Positions 29,388 to 37,869 of a stretch of 64,000 nucleotides of DNA are shown here, piece by piece. The notes below the pieces were generated by a model. That model had not been told where the DNA came from. It ran no database searches and saw only the letters and a list, made by a program, of their open reading frames with translations. The first letter of the stretch is position 1. The number at the start of each line of letters is the position of its first letter. A program made the position numbers and the translations under genes. The DNA comes from Arthrobacter rhizophilus (GTDB taxonomy: Bacteria > Actinomycetota > Actinomycetes > Actinomycetales > Micrococcaceae): the NCBI RefSeq assembly GCF_026241105.1, contig NZ_JAPFFT010000019.1, positions 1 through 64,000 of the forward strand, in the 5' to 3' direction.

Positions 29388-29432
29388 TTGACAATTAACT
29401 GAGTATACTCATAATTGATTGTAGTCACTTTA
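29388..29432 (+). promoter_or_regulatory. Promoter with TetR operator-like site 2
   Basis: TTGACA (29388-29393) and CATAAT (29410-29415) are spaced by 16 bp, a near-consensus sigma-70 promoter. The operator-like sequence, with palindrome TGAGTATACTCA followed by TTGATTGTAGTCAC, overlaps the spacer and the -10 box, so a bound repressor would block polymerase. From TATACTCA to the final TTTA it matches the site before the TetR gene at 23 of 29 positions. Confidence 0.7.
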
Positions 29433-29513
29433 ACCAGACGTCGCCCCACGGCGAAGTTACCGTCGCCACCGGCGCCAACTACAAGAACATCCACCCAGAA
29501 GGAGCATCGCGGC

Positions 29514-30511
29514 ATGCGGGCATTCGTGATCAACAAGTACAAGGAACCGCTGCGCGAAGCCGAGGTTGCTGAACCCACCGTCGGCGACCGGGACGTGCTC
29601 GTGCAGGTGCATGCTGCCGGCCTGAACCAGCTGGACGAGAAGATCCGCCTGGGTGAGTTCAAACAGATCCTTCCCTACAAGCTCCAGTTGGTCCTGGGGA
29701 ACGACGTCGCCGGCACCGTGCTGCGCGTCGGGGAAACGGTGAAGGGGTTCAAGCCCGGTGATGAGGTCTACGCCCGTCCCAACGAGGACCGTATCGGCAC
29801 ATTTGCTGAACGTATTGCCGTCGCGGAGGAAGACCTTGCGCTCAAGCCCGTCTCGGCCAGTATGGAGGAGGCCGGTTCGCTGCCGCTGTGGCTCTTACCG
29901 CATGGCAGGCCCTCGTCGAGCTGGGCAATGTGCAGCCAGGGCAGAAGGTTCTCATTCATGCCGGCGCAGGCGGAGTCGGTTCCATCGCCATCCAGCTGGC
30001 CAAGCATCTCGGCGCGACCGTTGCAACCACCGCCAGCAGCTCCAACGCCGGGTTCGTGCGGGACCTCGGCGCTGACATCGTCATCGACTACCGCACCCAG
30101 GACTTCGGGCAGCTCCTGAGCGGATACGATCTGGTACTGGACAGCCTCGGAGGGCAAAACCTGCAGAAATCACTGCGCATCCTCAAGCCCGGCGGGATGG
30201 CGATTGGGATCGCCGGCCCTCCCGATCCGGCATTCGCCCGCAAAGCAGGCCTCAACCCCATACTGCGCCTGGCGATCACCGGGCTCAGCAGCAAGATCCG
30301 GCGGCAAGCCAGGAAGCTCGGCGTCAGCTATGAGTTTCTCTTCATGCGAGCCAGCGGCGACCAACTACGTCAGATCAGCGCCCTCGTTGACGCCGGCGTG
30401 CTGCGCCCCATCGTAGGGAAGGTCTTCACCTTCGGCCAGGCTCCAGAGGCACTGCAATCCCTGGCCGCAGGGGGCTTCCGGGGCAAAGCAGTGCTCACCG
30501 TCACCAGCTGA
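29514..30511 (+). pseudogene. Zinc-independent MDR (quinone oxidoreductase-like), one-base frameshift
   Basis: The ATG at 29514 follows AAGGAG. The N-terminal GroES-like domain (MRAFVINKYKEPLREAEV, NQLDEKIRLGEF) has no structural zinc Cys set. At about 29.887 kb one base is missing (expected SLPLVALTAWQALVELG) and the frame continues with the NADPH fold (VLIHAGAGGVGSIAIQLAKH, LGADIVIDYRTQDF) to 30511. Restored length is about 332 residues. Family members reduce quinones or alpha,beta-unsaturated ketones with NADPH. Preceded by its own promoter with operator site 2. Confidence 0.85.
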
Positions 30512-30559
30512 CCCGCCGCCAGCCACTATCCACGCCGAGAATCCAGGAGAACAACCGTC

Positions 30560-31426
30560 ATGGACAACACCGACGCCCCAAACGACCCAGTAATCACCTC
30601 GTACGCGAAGGCACCTGCCAGCACCATCACCGCCGGAGGCGTCAGCTACGCCTACCGCGAGCTGGGGCCCAAGGGCGGCATCCCCGTCGTGTTCTTCGTG
30701 CACCTGGCAGCCACCCTTGATAACTGGGACCCCCGTATCATCGACCCCATTGCCAAGAACCGCCACGTCATCACCTTCGACCAGCCCGGCGTCGGCGCCT
30801 CCACCGGACGGGTTCCCGACAACATCGAGGCAATGGCCGACGACGCCTACACCTTCATCAAGGCCCTCGGTTTCGACAAGATAGATGTGTTCGCCTTCTC
30901 ACTGGGCGGCATGATCGCCCAGGACCTGGCCCTCAAGCATCCAGACCTTGTCCGCAAGCTCGTCCTGACCGGAACCGGCCCGCGCGGCGGCAAGGACATC
31001 GACAAGGTCGTCGGCACCACCTACCGGGACATCCTCCGGGCAACCCTGACCCGGTCCGACCCCAAGGAATTCCTGTTCTTCAACCGCAACACCACCGGCA
31101 AACCCGCCGCGAAAGCCTTCATCAAACGCCTTCAGGAGCGCGCCATCGACCGTGACAAGCCAATCAGCACCCGCGCATTCCGAATGCAGCTGAAGGCAAT
31201 CCAGGCGTTCGGCCGCTCGGCCCCGTCGGACCTGTCCACGCTCACGCACCCCACTCTTATCGCCAACGGCGACAACGACCGCATGGTGCCCTCCGTGCTC
31301 TCCGAAGACCTGCACCGGCGCATCAAGGGATCCGAACTGATCATCTACCCCGACTCCGGCCACGGCGGTATCTTCCAGCACCACCCCCGGTTCGCACCCG
31401 CCGTCGTCGAATTCCTTGCCCCCTGA
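30560..31426 (+). CDS. Alpha/beta hydrolase
   Basis: 288 residues with an AGGAG site. Typical alpha/beta fold: oxyanion region VVFFVHLAATLDNWDP, nucleophile elbow AFSLGG with S114, an acidic residue in NGDNDRMVPS and the catalytic His in DSGHGGIF. The normal HGxxGS oxyanion loop is changed to HLAATLDNW, as in C-C hydrolases and some esterases. It is intact, unlike its three upstream neighbours. It may hydrolyse an ester or lactone formed by the reductases of this cluster. Confidence 0.85.
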   Translation: MDNTDAPNDPVITSYAKAPASTITAGGVSYAYRELGPKGGIPVVFFVHLAATLDNWDPRIIDPIAKNRHVITFDQPGVGASTGRVPDNIEAMADDAYTFIKALGFDKIDVFAFSLGGMIAQDLALKHPDLVRKLVLTGTGPRGGKDIDKVVGTTYRDILRATLTRSDPKEFLFFNRNTTGKPAAKAFIKRLQERAIDRDKPISTRAFRMQLKAIQAFGRSAPSDLSTLTHPTLIANGDNDRMVPSVLSEDLHRRIKGSELIIYPDSGHGGIFQHHPRFAPAVVEFLAP

Positions 31427-31454
31427 CCACCGCGCTCGCGACAAGAAGGCATCA

Positions 31455-32261
31455 ATGGGCACCTCACCACCAACCACCGGACCGCACCTGGAAAAACATT
31501 TCACGTCCTCGGTCCTGCTATGGGTGCGCAGCGGCCAGTCCCGCCAAACGGGCATGGACTACTGGAAAGGCCCGCACTCCGGCATCATCGCCGCCACACC
31601 AGGGCTGGAGGAGTACCGGCAGATCCACCTCGCCGAACACAACCCCGGCCTATGGCCCGCAACCACAGGGGTGGAGACCACCATCCCCGCGGACCGGAAG
31701 ATCGACGGCATAGCGGAAGTCACCTTCCAATCCGCGCTTTCGCCGCTCAAGGGGCGCAAGCAGACCGCCTTGGCCTATAAGGACGAGGTCAACGTATTCC
31801 GCCGCACCCTTCTCTACGCCGGTCCGCCGAACACTTCACACTGGTACGACGTCGCCTCCCCGGAAGAGACTGTCGGGGCTCGCGCGATCATTTACCTCCG
31901 CCGCCGCCCCGGTGTTCGCCCGTCCGACTTCCGGCGGCTCGTGAAGAAGAGGTTTATTCCTGCCCTGGCCGGCACTGGGATGCTGAAGGAACTGCGCACC
32001 CAATCATTCATGCCATGGATCAAGAAGACGTGGGACACCCCCAACGTCGCCCACGACAACCCGGCGGACCAACGCTTCCAAGCATCAATCATCCTGGGAT
32101 TTGCCGACTCTGCAGCCCGTGCCACCTTCTTTGACAGCAGCGCGGTCCAGGATCTGTCCCACCAGCTGAAGCCAGTGGCCTCCGCCATCCATGCCTATGA
32201 CGTCGAAGCAGCACTGACGTATGTCAAGCATGGCCGGATCCTCCCCCACCACCAACAGTAG
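31455..32261 (+). CDS. EthD-like domain protein
   Basis: From ATG 31455 (MGTSPPTTGPHLEKHF), preceded by AGAAGG, 268 residues. The first half (VLLWVRSGQSRQTGMDYWKG, PHSGIIAATPGLEEYRQIHL) has the dimeric ferredoxin-like EthD pattern of a YWKGPHS motif after the first strand. A second related half starts at about residue 140 (ARAIIYLRRRPGVRPSDFRR, KKRFIPALAGTGML). EthD proteins accompany degradation enzymes such as cytochrome P450 ether cleavage and polyketide aromatases; the role is mostly unknown. Genes run closely 5' to 3' with the hydrolase. Confidence 0.65.
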   Translation: MGTSPPTTGPHLEKHFTSSVLLWVRSGQSRQTGMDYWKGPHSGIIAATPGLEEYRQIHLAEHNPGLWPATTGVETTIPADRKIDGIAEVTFQSALSPLKGRKQTALAYKDEVNVFRRTLLYAGPPNTSHWYDVASPEETVGARAIIYLRRRPGVRPSDFRRLVKKRFIPALAGTGMLKELRTQSFMPWIKKTWDTPNVAHDNPADQRFQASIILGFADSAARATFFDSSAVQDLSHQLKPVASAIHAYDVEAALTYVKHGRILPHHQQ

Positions 32262-32298
32262 CGGCACCGCGTGAGAGACCCGGTTCCCCCGCGTTCGT

Positions 32299-32327
32299 TA
32301 TACTCATTATTGAGCCCAGTCAGTTTA
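32299..32327. promoter_or_regulatory. TetR operator-like site 3 (upstream of the TetR gene)
   Basis: TATACTCATTATTGAG followed by CCCAGTCAGTTTA. It matches site 2 (29404-29432) at 23 of 29 positions and lies 16 bp before the TetR start codon, suggesting autoregulation. Confidence 0.65.
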
Positions 32328-32342
32328 ATTCCGGAGGAACCC

Positions 32343-32945
32343 ATGCCCGTCACGTCCCCGCCGCTCGGACGGCGCGAGCGGAACAAACAGCAGAAGCTGG
32401 ACCGCATTACCGCCGCAGCCAGCGAGCTGTTCGCCGAATACGGGGTCGAGGACGTCACCACCCAGCAGATCGCCGACAAAGCCGACATCGGCACCGGAAC
32501 CCTGTTTCTCTACGCCAAAACCAAGGGAGAGCTCCTCCTCCTGGTACAGAACGCCCACTACGCCGAAGCTCTCGAGCGGGGCCGGGCGGATGCTGAAACC
32601 ATCCAGGATGCCCTGGGTGCGATGATGGCCATCGTGCGGCCGATCGTAGAGTGCAACCGCGTCCAGGTCGACAACGGGCGTACCTACCTGCGGGAAATGG
32701 TCTTCGGCGACCCCACGGAGCCACAGCACAGCGCTGCTCTATCCATCGTTGCGCAAACCGAGGAGGCCATCGCCGCCATCCTGGGCAGGGAAGAACCGGC
32801 CGGTGCCGGTGACGCCGCGACGGCGGCGCGCATTGTCTCCGCGATCATGTTTGTCAGCATGGCCGCAAGCGTAAACGCTGGATTGGAAACTGAAGCACTG
32901 GTGCAGGACATCAGGACACAAATCAGCCTGCTCATACCCCGCTGA
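32343..32945 (+). CDS. TetR-family regulator of the OYE cluster
   Basis: 200 residues; the ATG at 32343 follows CCGGAGGAACCC. The N-terminal HTH (LDRITAAASELFAEYGVEDV, TTQQIADKADIGTGTLFLYA, TKGELLLLV) is a standard TetR DNA-binding domain; the helical C-terminal part holds the effector pocket. An operator-like sequence just upstream recurs before the OYE and MDR genes, so this protein probably represses all three units until an enone, quinone or similar substrate binds. Confidence 0.9.
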   Translation: MPVTSPPLGRRERNKQQKLDRITAAASELFAEYGVEDVTTQQIADKADIGTGTLFLYAKTKGELLLLVQNAHYAEALERGRADAETIQDALGAMMAIVRPIVECNRVQVDNGRTYLREMVFGDPTEPQHSAALSIVAQTEEAIAAILGREEPAGAGDAATAARIVSAIMFVSMAASVNAGLETEALVQDIRTQISLLIPR

Positions 32946-33297
32946 CGCGGCCGGCAAACTCGATCTGGACGGCAGCCACTCGTTACGTTTGCGGTCGAGG
33001 AGACAAACCTCCGCCAACGGCACAGCCGAGACAAACCCGAAACACTAAATCGAATGTTGCGGCTGAACGCTCATATTGGGCGCGGCCCTGCACACGGTGC
33101 GCGACTTCAAGGCGCTCAAATCCCTCTGCCGCTGCGCCGGAGAAAGTGCTCCTTCCCGGAGGAAGGCGGCGCGCTGGGTAGCAAGGGTGCCGCGGAAGCG
33201 CTGCGCATCGGTGATCTGTTGTGTGGCTTCTGCTGTGAGAGTCGTTGTCTTCTGCGGACGGTTGTGCGGGGGTGGGGGAACAACGGGGAGGGTGTCG

Positions 33298-34095
33298 CTA
33301 GACATGCGCAGCCGGCCGCGCCATCCGGCCCATGGCCTGCACCACCATCCGGCGGGGCAGGAACTTGGTGGCGATTGCCAGCAGCCGGCCATTGGTCACC
33401 ACCGACGGCGGCGCGAAGCGACGGTCGAGCGTCGCGAGCGCCATCCGCACGACATGCTGCGGTGTCGCCCTGGCGGCGCCGTAGTCCGCGGACTGACTGC
33501 CAGCGGCGTCGAAAAACTCTGTCTGCATCGCACCGGGGCACACAGCGAGCACGCCGAGTTCGGAACCGCGGGCCTCCGCCCACAAGGACTCAGTGAAACT
33601 CAGCACGAACGCCTTGGTGGCCCCGTACACACTGAGATAGGGAGTCGGCTGGAGGCCGAGAAAGCTCGCGACATTGATGAGCACCCCGTGGCCCGTCTTC
33701 AGGGGCTCGAAGTACGCGCGGCTCAGGTCCACGAGGGAACTGACATTCAGAGCGATCATGCTTTGGAGACGCTCGGGGTCTTCATCGCCAAACTCGTCAT
33801 GGGTGCCGAAGCCGGCGTTGTTGACCAGACTCGTCGCGTGGATCCCCCGCCCTTCGAGCTCTGCACGAAGGGTGCGGCCAGCGTCGGGTCGACCGAGATC
33901 GCGTGCGATGACGGTCACCTTGACCTGATGGGCGAGGGTGAGCTCCTGGGCAAGCGCCTCGAGACGGTCGGCCCGCCGGGCGACGAGGACAAGATCGGAG
34001 CCCCGGCTTGCCAACTGCCTGGCGAATTCGGCTCCGAGGCCGGAGCTTGCTCCGGTGACGATGGTGGTCTGCGTGGTGTAGTCGATTCTATTCAT
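33298..34095 (-). CDS. Short-chain dehydrogenase/reductase
   Basis: From ATG 34095 (MNRIDYTTQTTIVTGASSGL) 265 residues. TGASSGLG is the NAD(P) fold, NNAG follows at about 90, the active-site Tyr-Lys pair is in SVYGATKAF, and CPGAMQTEFF closes the cofactor site. It resembles the DltE/SDR family of oxidoreductases that accept various carbonyls. It is divergent from a TetR gene with a palindrome in the shared promoter region, so it is probably the TetR target. Frames on the opposite strand are shadows. Confidence 0.9.
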   Translation of the reverse strand: MNRIDYTTQTTIVTGASSGLGAEFARQLASRGSDLVLVARRADRLEALAQELTLAHQVKVTVIARDLGRPDAGRTLRAELEGRGIHATSLVNNAGFGTHDEFGDEDPERLQSMIALNVSSLVDLSRAYFEPLKTGHGVLINVASFLGLQPTPYLSVYGATKAFVLSFTESLWAEARGSELGVLAVCPGAMQTEFFDAAGSQSADYGAARATPQHVVRMALATLDRRFAPPSVVTNGRLLAIATKFLPRRMVVQAMGRMARPAAHV

Positions 34096-34117
34096 GGATA
34101 CATCATATGCAGCATAA

Positions 34118-34130
34118 TGCACTCAGTGCA
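34118..34130. promoter_or_regulatory. Palindrome in the SDR/TetR divergent promoter
   Basis: TGCACTCAGTGCA, perfect 6-bp arms around one base. It lies 23 bp from the SDR start and 37 bp from the TetR start, a likely operator for the divergently encoded TetR protein. Confidence 0.55.
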
Positions 34131-34167
34131 ATAGTCTGCCTCAAGTGCAGCCATGTACCATAGGTGC

Positions 34168-34758
34168 ATGAAAGCTTCACCTCCTCCCCTTCGTCAGCAG
34201 ACGCGCGCCGTCGTCCGCTCTCTCATTGCTCAGACCGCCATGGCGGTGTTCGCCGAAAAGGGCTACGACGAGACCACCGTGGAGGAGGTGGCCGCCGCCG
34301 CCGGCGTCTCCAGACGCACGCTGTTCAACTATTTCAAGAGCAAAGAGGACCTTGCGCTCAGCGGACTGGCAGAACAGGGGGAGAAGATCGCTGCGCGCTT
34401 CGCCTCCTCCCCTCCGGGTGAAGACATCTGGGAGTCCCTGAGTTCGGCCTTCCGCGTGCTTGAAGAGATCGAGACCACCTCTGAAAGAAGGCTTGAGATC
34501 GTCACCCTCCTCTTTGGCAGTGAATCACTGCGCGCCGGGCACGTGGAAAAGCAGTCGCGCTGGCAGGAACTGCTCGCGCCCCAGATCGAGGAGCGACTCC
34601 CCCTTTCGGACCACCGATCGCTCGAGGCGCGAGCGATCGCAGCAGCAGCCATCACATGCCTGCAAGCAGCCACCGAGGAATGGTCGCGCATAGGCGGGCG
34701 GGTCGACCTCTTTCACCTTTACGACGCTGCAGTCCAGGCGGTCCGCCGCGCACACTGA
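34168..34758 (+). CDS. TetR-family regulator
   Basis: Start uncertain between 34153 and 34168 (MKASPPPLRQQTRAVVRSLI); about 196 residues. The HTH reads TAMAVFAEKGYDETTVEEVA, AAAGVSRRTLFNYFKSKEDL, the standard TetR form. The C-terminal part ends with EEWSRIGGRVDLFHLYDAAV. It is divergent from the SDR gene at 33298-34095 and shares a promoter region with a palindrome, so it probably represses the SDR gene and itself. Confidence 0.88.
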   Translation: MKASPPPLRQQTRAVVRSLIAQTAMAVFAEKGYDETTVEEVAAAAGVSRRTLFNYFKSKEDLALSGLAEQGEKIAARFASSPPGEDIWESLSSAFRVLEEIETTSERRLEIVTLLFGSESLRAGHVEKQSRWQELLAPQIEERLPLSDHRSLEARAIAAAAITCLQAATEEWSRIGGRVDLFHLYDAAVQAVRRAH

Positions 34759-34990
34759 CTGGTTATGCCCCGCGTGCAGCGCCCTCTGCCGATAACGTTG
34801 GTCGCCGCCGGGACTGTTGAAACATCCTTGCGATGGTTCACGTGCCCACTCAGAGAGCGGTGGGGTGCGGTGGTATCAATAAGGGGGACAGAGTGCGTTG
34901 GTTGTCTGGGATCCCACAACCCGATCCCTTCCGACCGGCCGACGAACTGAGTGTAGTGGATTATCCACATCTATAAAGGAGTACCGAAAA

Positions 34991-35107
34991 ATGCCAACCA
35001 TCGTTTACAAGCAATACGACGGAACAACCGCCGAAGTAGAAGTCTCTTCGGGCAAGCGCGTGATGCAGACCGCTCTGCAAAGAAGCCGCTGCGGCGACGA
35101 GAGATAG
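34991..35107 (+). pseudogene. [2Fe-2S] ferredoxin, truncated after about 30 residues
   Basis: The ATG follows a perfect AAAGGAG. MPTIVYKQYDGTTAEVEVSS and GKRVMQTAL is the N-terminal strand pair and first helix of adrenodoxin-type 2Fe-2S ferredoxins, which then continue with a CxxxxxCxxC cluster loop. Here the sequence changes to RSRCGDER and stops, so no cluster ligands remain. A deletion removed the rest. It is the only ferredoxin sequence in the window. Confidence 0.65.
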
Positions 35108-35294
35108 GAACAAACTGTAAGTTTTGAGCCATCCATGCTCAGCCAGGCGGGGATTCGACAAAGTAAGTGTTGAACGTATTGCGGGACTTCACCTACGCCA
35201 AAACAGTCGCTGGCTACATTTTAGAACGATGCGAATGCCTCGACAGTCATCTTGCCGTCTACACCGAGAAGCCTTGGGAAATTGGTGAGACGAG

Positions 35295-35534
35295 GTCCTC
35301 CTGGCCCAGACCGAGGCCAAACCCCAATGGTCCAGGGTTGAATGGGCGCAGCAACTGCTCCTTCATGCCTACACGCACTGCAGCACCCAACACTCCGCAG
35401 CATTGTTGACCACAGTCGGGTACATCAACTGGTGGGAAGGCCGAGGAAGCGAGGCCCACGAATTCGTGCAGCTCGCACTCGAAGCAGACCCCGCCTATCG
35501 TCTGGCACGGCTCAGTGCTTGCCATGTTGACTGA
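35295..35534 (+). pseudogene. DUF4192-family C-terminal fragment
   Basis: A continuous frame reads VEWAQQLLLHAYTHCSTQHS, AALLTTVGYINWWEGRGSEA, HEFVQLALEADPAYRLARLS and ends at the TGA at 35532. This is the C-terminal helix pattern of actinobacterial DUF4192 proteins (AALLTxxAxxxWxxGxxxxAxxxxxxALxxDPxYxLAxLL). There is no start codon or N-terminal part. It lies directly downstream of the ferredoxin fragment, showing a deletion junction between two unrelated genes. Confidence 0.5.
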
Positions 35535-35665
35535 CCCTTCACCGCAACACAGTAGAGTCGCGGCCGCGACGATGGCCACAGGGTCCGGCGCCTCACGGCA
35601 AGAGCAGGACGAGTTCGCTCTTTGAGAACCATCGCCGAGATGCGGCGGATCCTGCCTAGGCTGCC

Positions 35666-36049
35666 ATGGCCCAGGGGATCACGCCGCTCGAGGTCCCCGA
35701 ACGAGGCATAGTGGATCGCGACCTCCTGCCTCCGGGCTTCGCGCACGGGCGGGGCTCACGGTTCGGGCATCCCGATAGTGGGCGCTTCGCGAAGTGCGCA
35801 AATCTCGATCGCGCCCGGTATAACGAGTGCGGCCAGGCCTTCATCGAGTGGATCGGATCCGGCCCGACGAAGACGTGCTTCATCCCCAGCGCCAACTTCG
35901 CCCGACAGGCCCAGCTGCCGCCTGCGCAGCGCCACATCTACTACCGTTTGCGCGAAGCGGACGCCACAGACGTTCCGAAGCACCACTACTTCACGGGCAG
36001 CCAGTCCGCGGTCATCGGGATGGTCCTCCGAATGATCCGACGAAGCTAG
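35666..36049 (+). CDS. Hypothetical protein
   Basis: 127 residues, ATG 35666, no strong ribosome site. The second half is protein-like (NECGQAFIEWIGSGPTKTCF, HIYYRLREADATDVPKHHYF), ending MVLRMIRRS. No signal peptide, membrane helix or motif I recognise. It could be a fragment of a larger gene or an island-specific small protein. Confidence 0.4.
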   Translation: MAQGITPLEVPERGIVDRDLLPPGFAHGRGSRFGHPDSGRFAKCANLDRARYNECGQAFIEWIGSGPTKTCFIPSANFARQAQLPPAQRHIYYRLREADATDVPKHHYFTGSQSAVIGMVLRMIRRS

Positions 36050-36280
36050 ACAACTTTCCGGCGCGGCGACGCAGCCACCCTGCGGGGTTTTATCGCACTT
36101 TCAGCATCCACACTTTCCCCCAAGACGCCCCGGGCGTGCCGAGGCTGGGTGAGTAGATGGCCAGCGGTGCTTCCTAGGAAAACTTCAAAGAGGCGGATCC
36201 CCGTGTGGGCGGCTAGCTGTTGACCGTAGGACGGCGTTGCTGAGGCAGAGTCCGGTTAGGCGGGCGGAATGGCGGGATAT
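36050..36280. other. AT-richer leader region of the polyol locus
   Basis: No gene. Base composition falls towards AT from about 36.25 kb, leading into the operator-like site and promoter of the MFS gene. Confidence 0.4.
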
Positions 36281-36341
36281 AACAGGAAAATTGTGAACTT
36301 TATCATTTAAGTTGACAAAATTAGCAGGTATGGCGTTATAT
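36281..36341 (+). promoter_or_regulatory. DeoR operator-like site and promoter of the polyol locus
   Basis: AACAGGAAAATTGTGAA followed by CTTTA (36281-36302) matches the reverse complement of 44639-44659 (AACAGGAAAAGTGTGAA then TTTA) except for one substitution and one or two gap bases. Directly after it lie TTGACA (36312-36317) and TTATAT (36336-36341) with an 18-bp spacer. The repressor site thus precedes the -35 box. Confidence 0.7.
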
Positions 36342-36426
36342 AGATCACATACTCTTTGTTTTCCCGTCGGCACCAGAAGCCTTCCGCGAAGAAGCGGTTC
36401 TGTGCTGCGCTACCCAGGAGATTGCA

Positions 36427-37737
36427 ATGGCCGCACCTTCCGCTTCCCCCGCTGTTTCGACAGTGTCGCCGTTAGCACCGTCCCGCAGTTGGGCAGGCCG
36501 GCTCGGTATGCCCCATGCGCTGCGTTGGGGGTTTGTCGGGCTGCTCATCTTCATGATCGGCGACGGAGTGGAGTCCGGGTATCTCTCGACGTTCCTGCTG
36601 GACAGGGGTTTGGAACAGGGGCAGGTCGGGCTTCTGTTCACGGTGTACGGGGTCGCGGCCGGCGTTGCCGCCTGGGCCTCGGGTGCCCTGTCGGATCTCT
36701 GGGGTCCCCGCCGCGTAATGATCCTGGGACTCCTCCTTTGGGTGGCATTCCAGATTGTCGTTCTTGCAGTTGCGCTCCCGTCCATGGATTTAACGCTGCT
36801 GCTTGTCAGCTACGGACTTCGAGGGCTGGGGTATCCGCTTTTTGCTTACGGCTTCCTCGTGTGGATCGCGGCCTGCACTCCGTCACACCGGCTGGGCTCC
36901 GCCGTGGGATGGTTCTGGTTTGCATTCACCGGAGGCCTGCCGACCCTCGGCTCGCTTCTGGCAAGCGCAACCATCCCGGCCGTGGGCGCTTTCAACACGC
37001 TATGGATCGCCTTGGGGCTTGTCGTTGTCGGCGGCCTTGTCGTCCTCACCACGGTCCGGGAACGCACAGGCTTTTCACGCTTGGCCCCCTTGGGTGAGAA
37101 GCCGGTAGCGACATTGGCGTCAAGCCTGACCATGCTCTGGCGTAACCCGAGAATTGGCATGGGTGCGGCTGTCCGTTCCATCAACACAGCCTCGCAGTTC
37201 GGTTTCCTTGTGTTCCTCCCCGTCTTTTTCACCAAGGAAATCGGGTTTGAACTTACCGAGTGGCTTCAGATCCTCAGCGTGGTGTTCCTCACCAATATCT
37301 TCTTCAACCTGATCTTCGGAATCGTCGGCGACAAGTTTGGCTGGCGGCAGACGATAGCGCTTTTTGGCGGCGTCGGATGCGCCGTGACGACTCTGGCGTT
37401 CTACTACGTACCCCTGGCCGCCGGCGCGAACCTGATCGCGGCGATGGCTGTTGGTGCCGCCTATGGCGCCACCCTGGCCGGGTTCGTGCCGCTATCAGCC
37501 CTGATGCCTTCACTGGCACCGGAACACAAAGGCGCGGCCATGTCCGCGCTGAACTTTGGCGCCGGCCTCTCCGTGTTCCTTGGCCCGCTGATCGTGACAC
37601 TGTTCCTTTCCCTGGTCGGGGTTGGCGGTGTCATGTGGATCTTCGCAGGGCTCTACCTGCTCAGCGCCGTCCTGACCTGGCAGCTCAAGCTCCCCGCCGC
37701 CTCCCGCGACATTGCTGCACCTAGCAGCGCCCAGTAG
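36427..37737 (+). CDS. MFS polyol permease (RbtT/DalT/CsbX-like)
   Basis: 436 residues with 12 predicted helices. LGMPHALRWGFVGLLIFMIG, DGVESGYLSTFLLDRGLEQG and the loop GALSDLWGPRRVMILG (MFS motif A) are typical of the sugar-alcohol permease group that includes ribitol (RbtT), D-arabitol (DalT) and CsbX transporters. It precedes two FGGY kinases, so uptake of a polyol followed by phosphorylation is likely. It starts after an operator-like site shared with the ABC transporter operon. Confidence 0.85.
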   Translation: MAAPSASPAVSTVSPLAPSRSWAGRLGMPHALRWGFVGLLIFMIGDGVESGYLSTFLLDRGLEQGQVGLLFTVYGVAAGVAAWASGALSDLWGPRRVMILGLLLWVAFQIVVLAVALPSMDLTLLLVSYGLRGLGYPLFAYGFLVWIAACTPSHRLGSAVGWFWFAFTGGLPTLGSLLASATIPAVGAFNTLWIALGLVVVGGLVVLTTVRERTGFSRLAPLGEKPVATLASSLTMLWRNPRIGMGAAVRSINTASQFGFLVFLPVFFTKEIGFELTEWLQILSVVFLTNIFFNLIFGIVGDKFGWRQTIALFGGVGCAVTTLAFYYVPLAAGANLIAAMAVGAAYGATLAGFVPLSALMPSLAPEHKGAAMSALNFGAGLSVFLGPLIVTLFLSLVGVGGVMWIFAGLYLLSAVLTWQLKLPAASRDIAAPSSAQ

Positions 37738-37764
37738 TTTCCGTTACACCTGAAGTGGCTACGA

Positions 37765-37815
37765 GAGGGCTCCCTGCCGGCGCATCCGTTCCGGCAGCCG
37801 CCGGCAGGAGCCCTC
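37765..37815 (+). terminator. Intercistronic hairpin after the permease gene
   Basis: GAGGGCTCC-c-TGCCGGCG pairs with CGCCGGCA-GGAGCCCTC, a 17-bp stem with one bulge. It lies between the permease and the first kinase, without a T-run, so it probably attenuates or stabilises rather than fully terminates. Confidence 0.65.
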
Positions 37816-37869
37816 AAACACCAAAGCACCCGCAACGGGCAAGCTTCCAACAAAAGAAAGGCCTAAGCC

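Noticed and set aside
33076..34134. Plus-strand open frame of 352 codons
   Set aside because: Antisense to the SDR gene at 33298-34095, which has TGASSGLG, NNAG and YxxxK motifs; the plus-strand translation has no recognisable fold.
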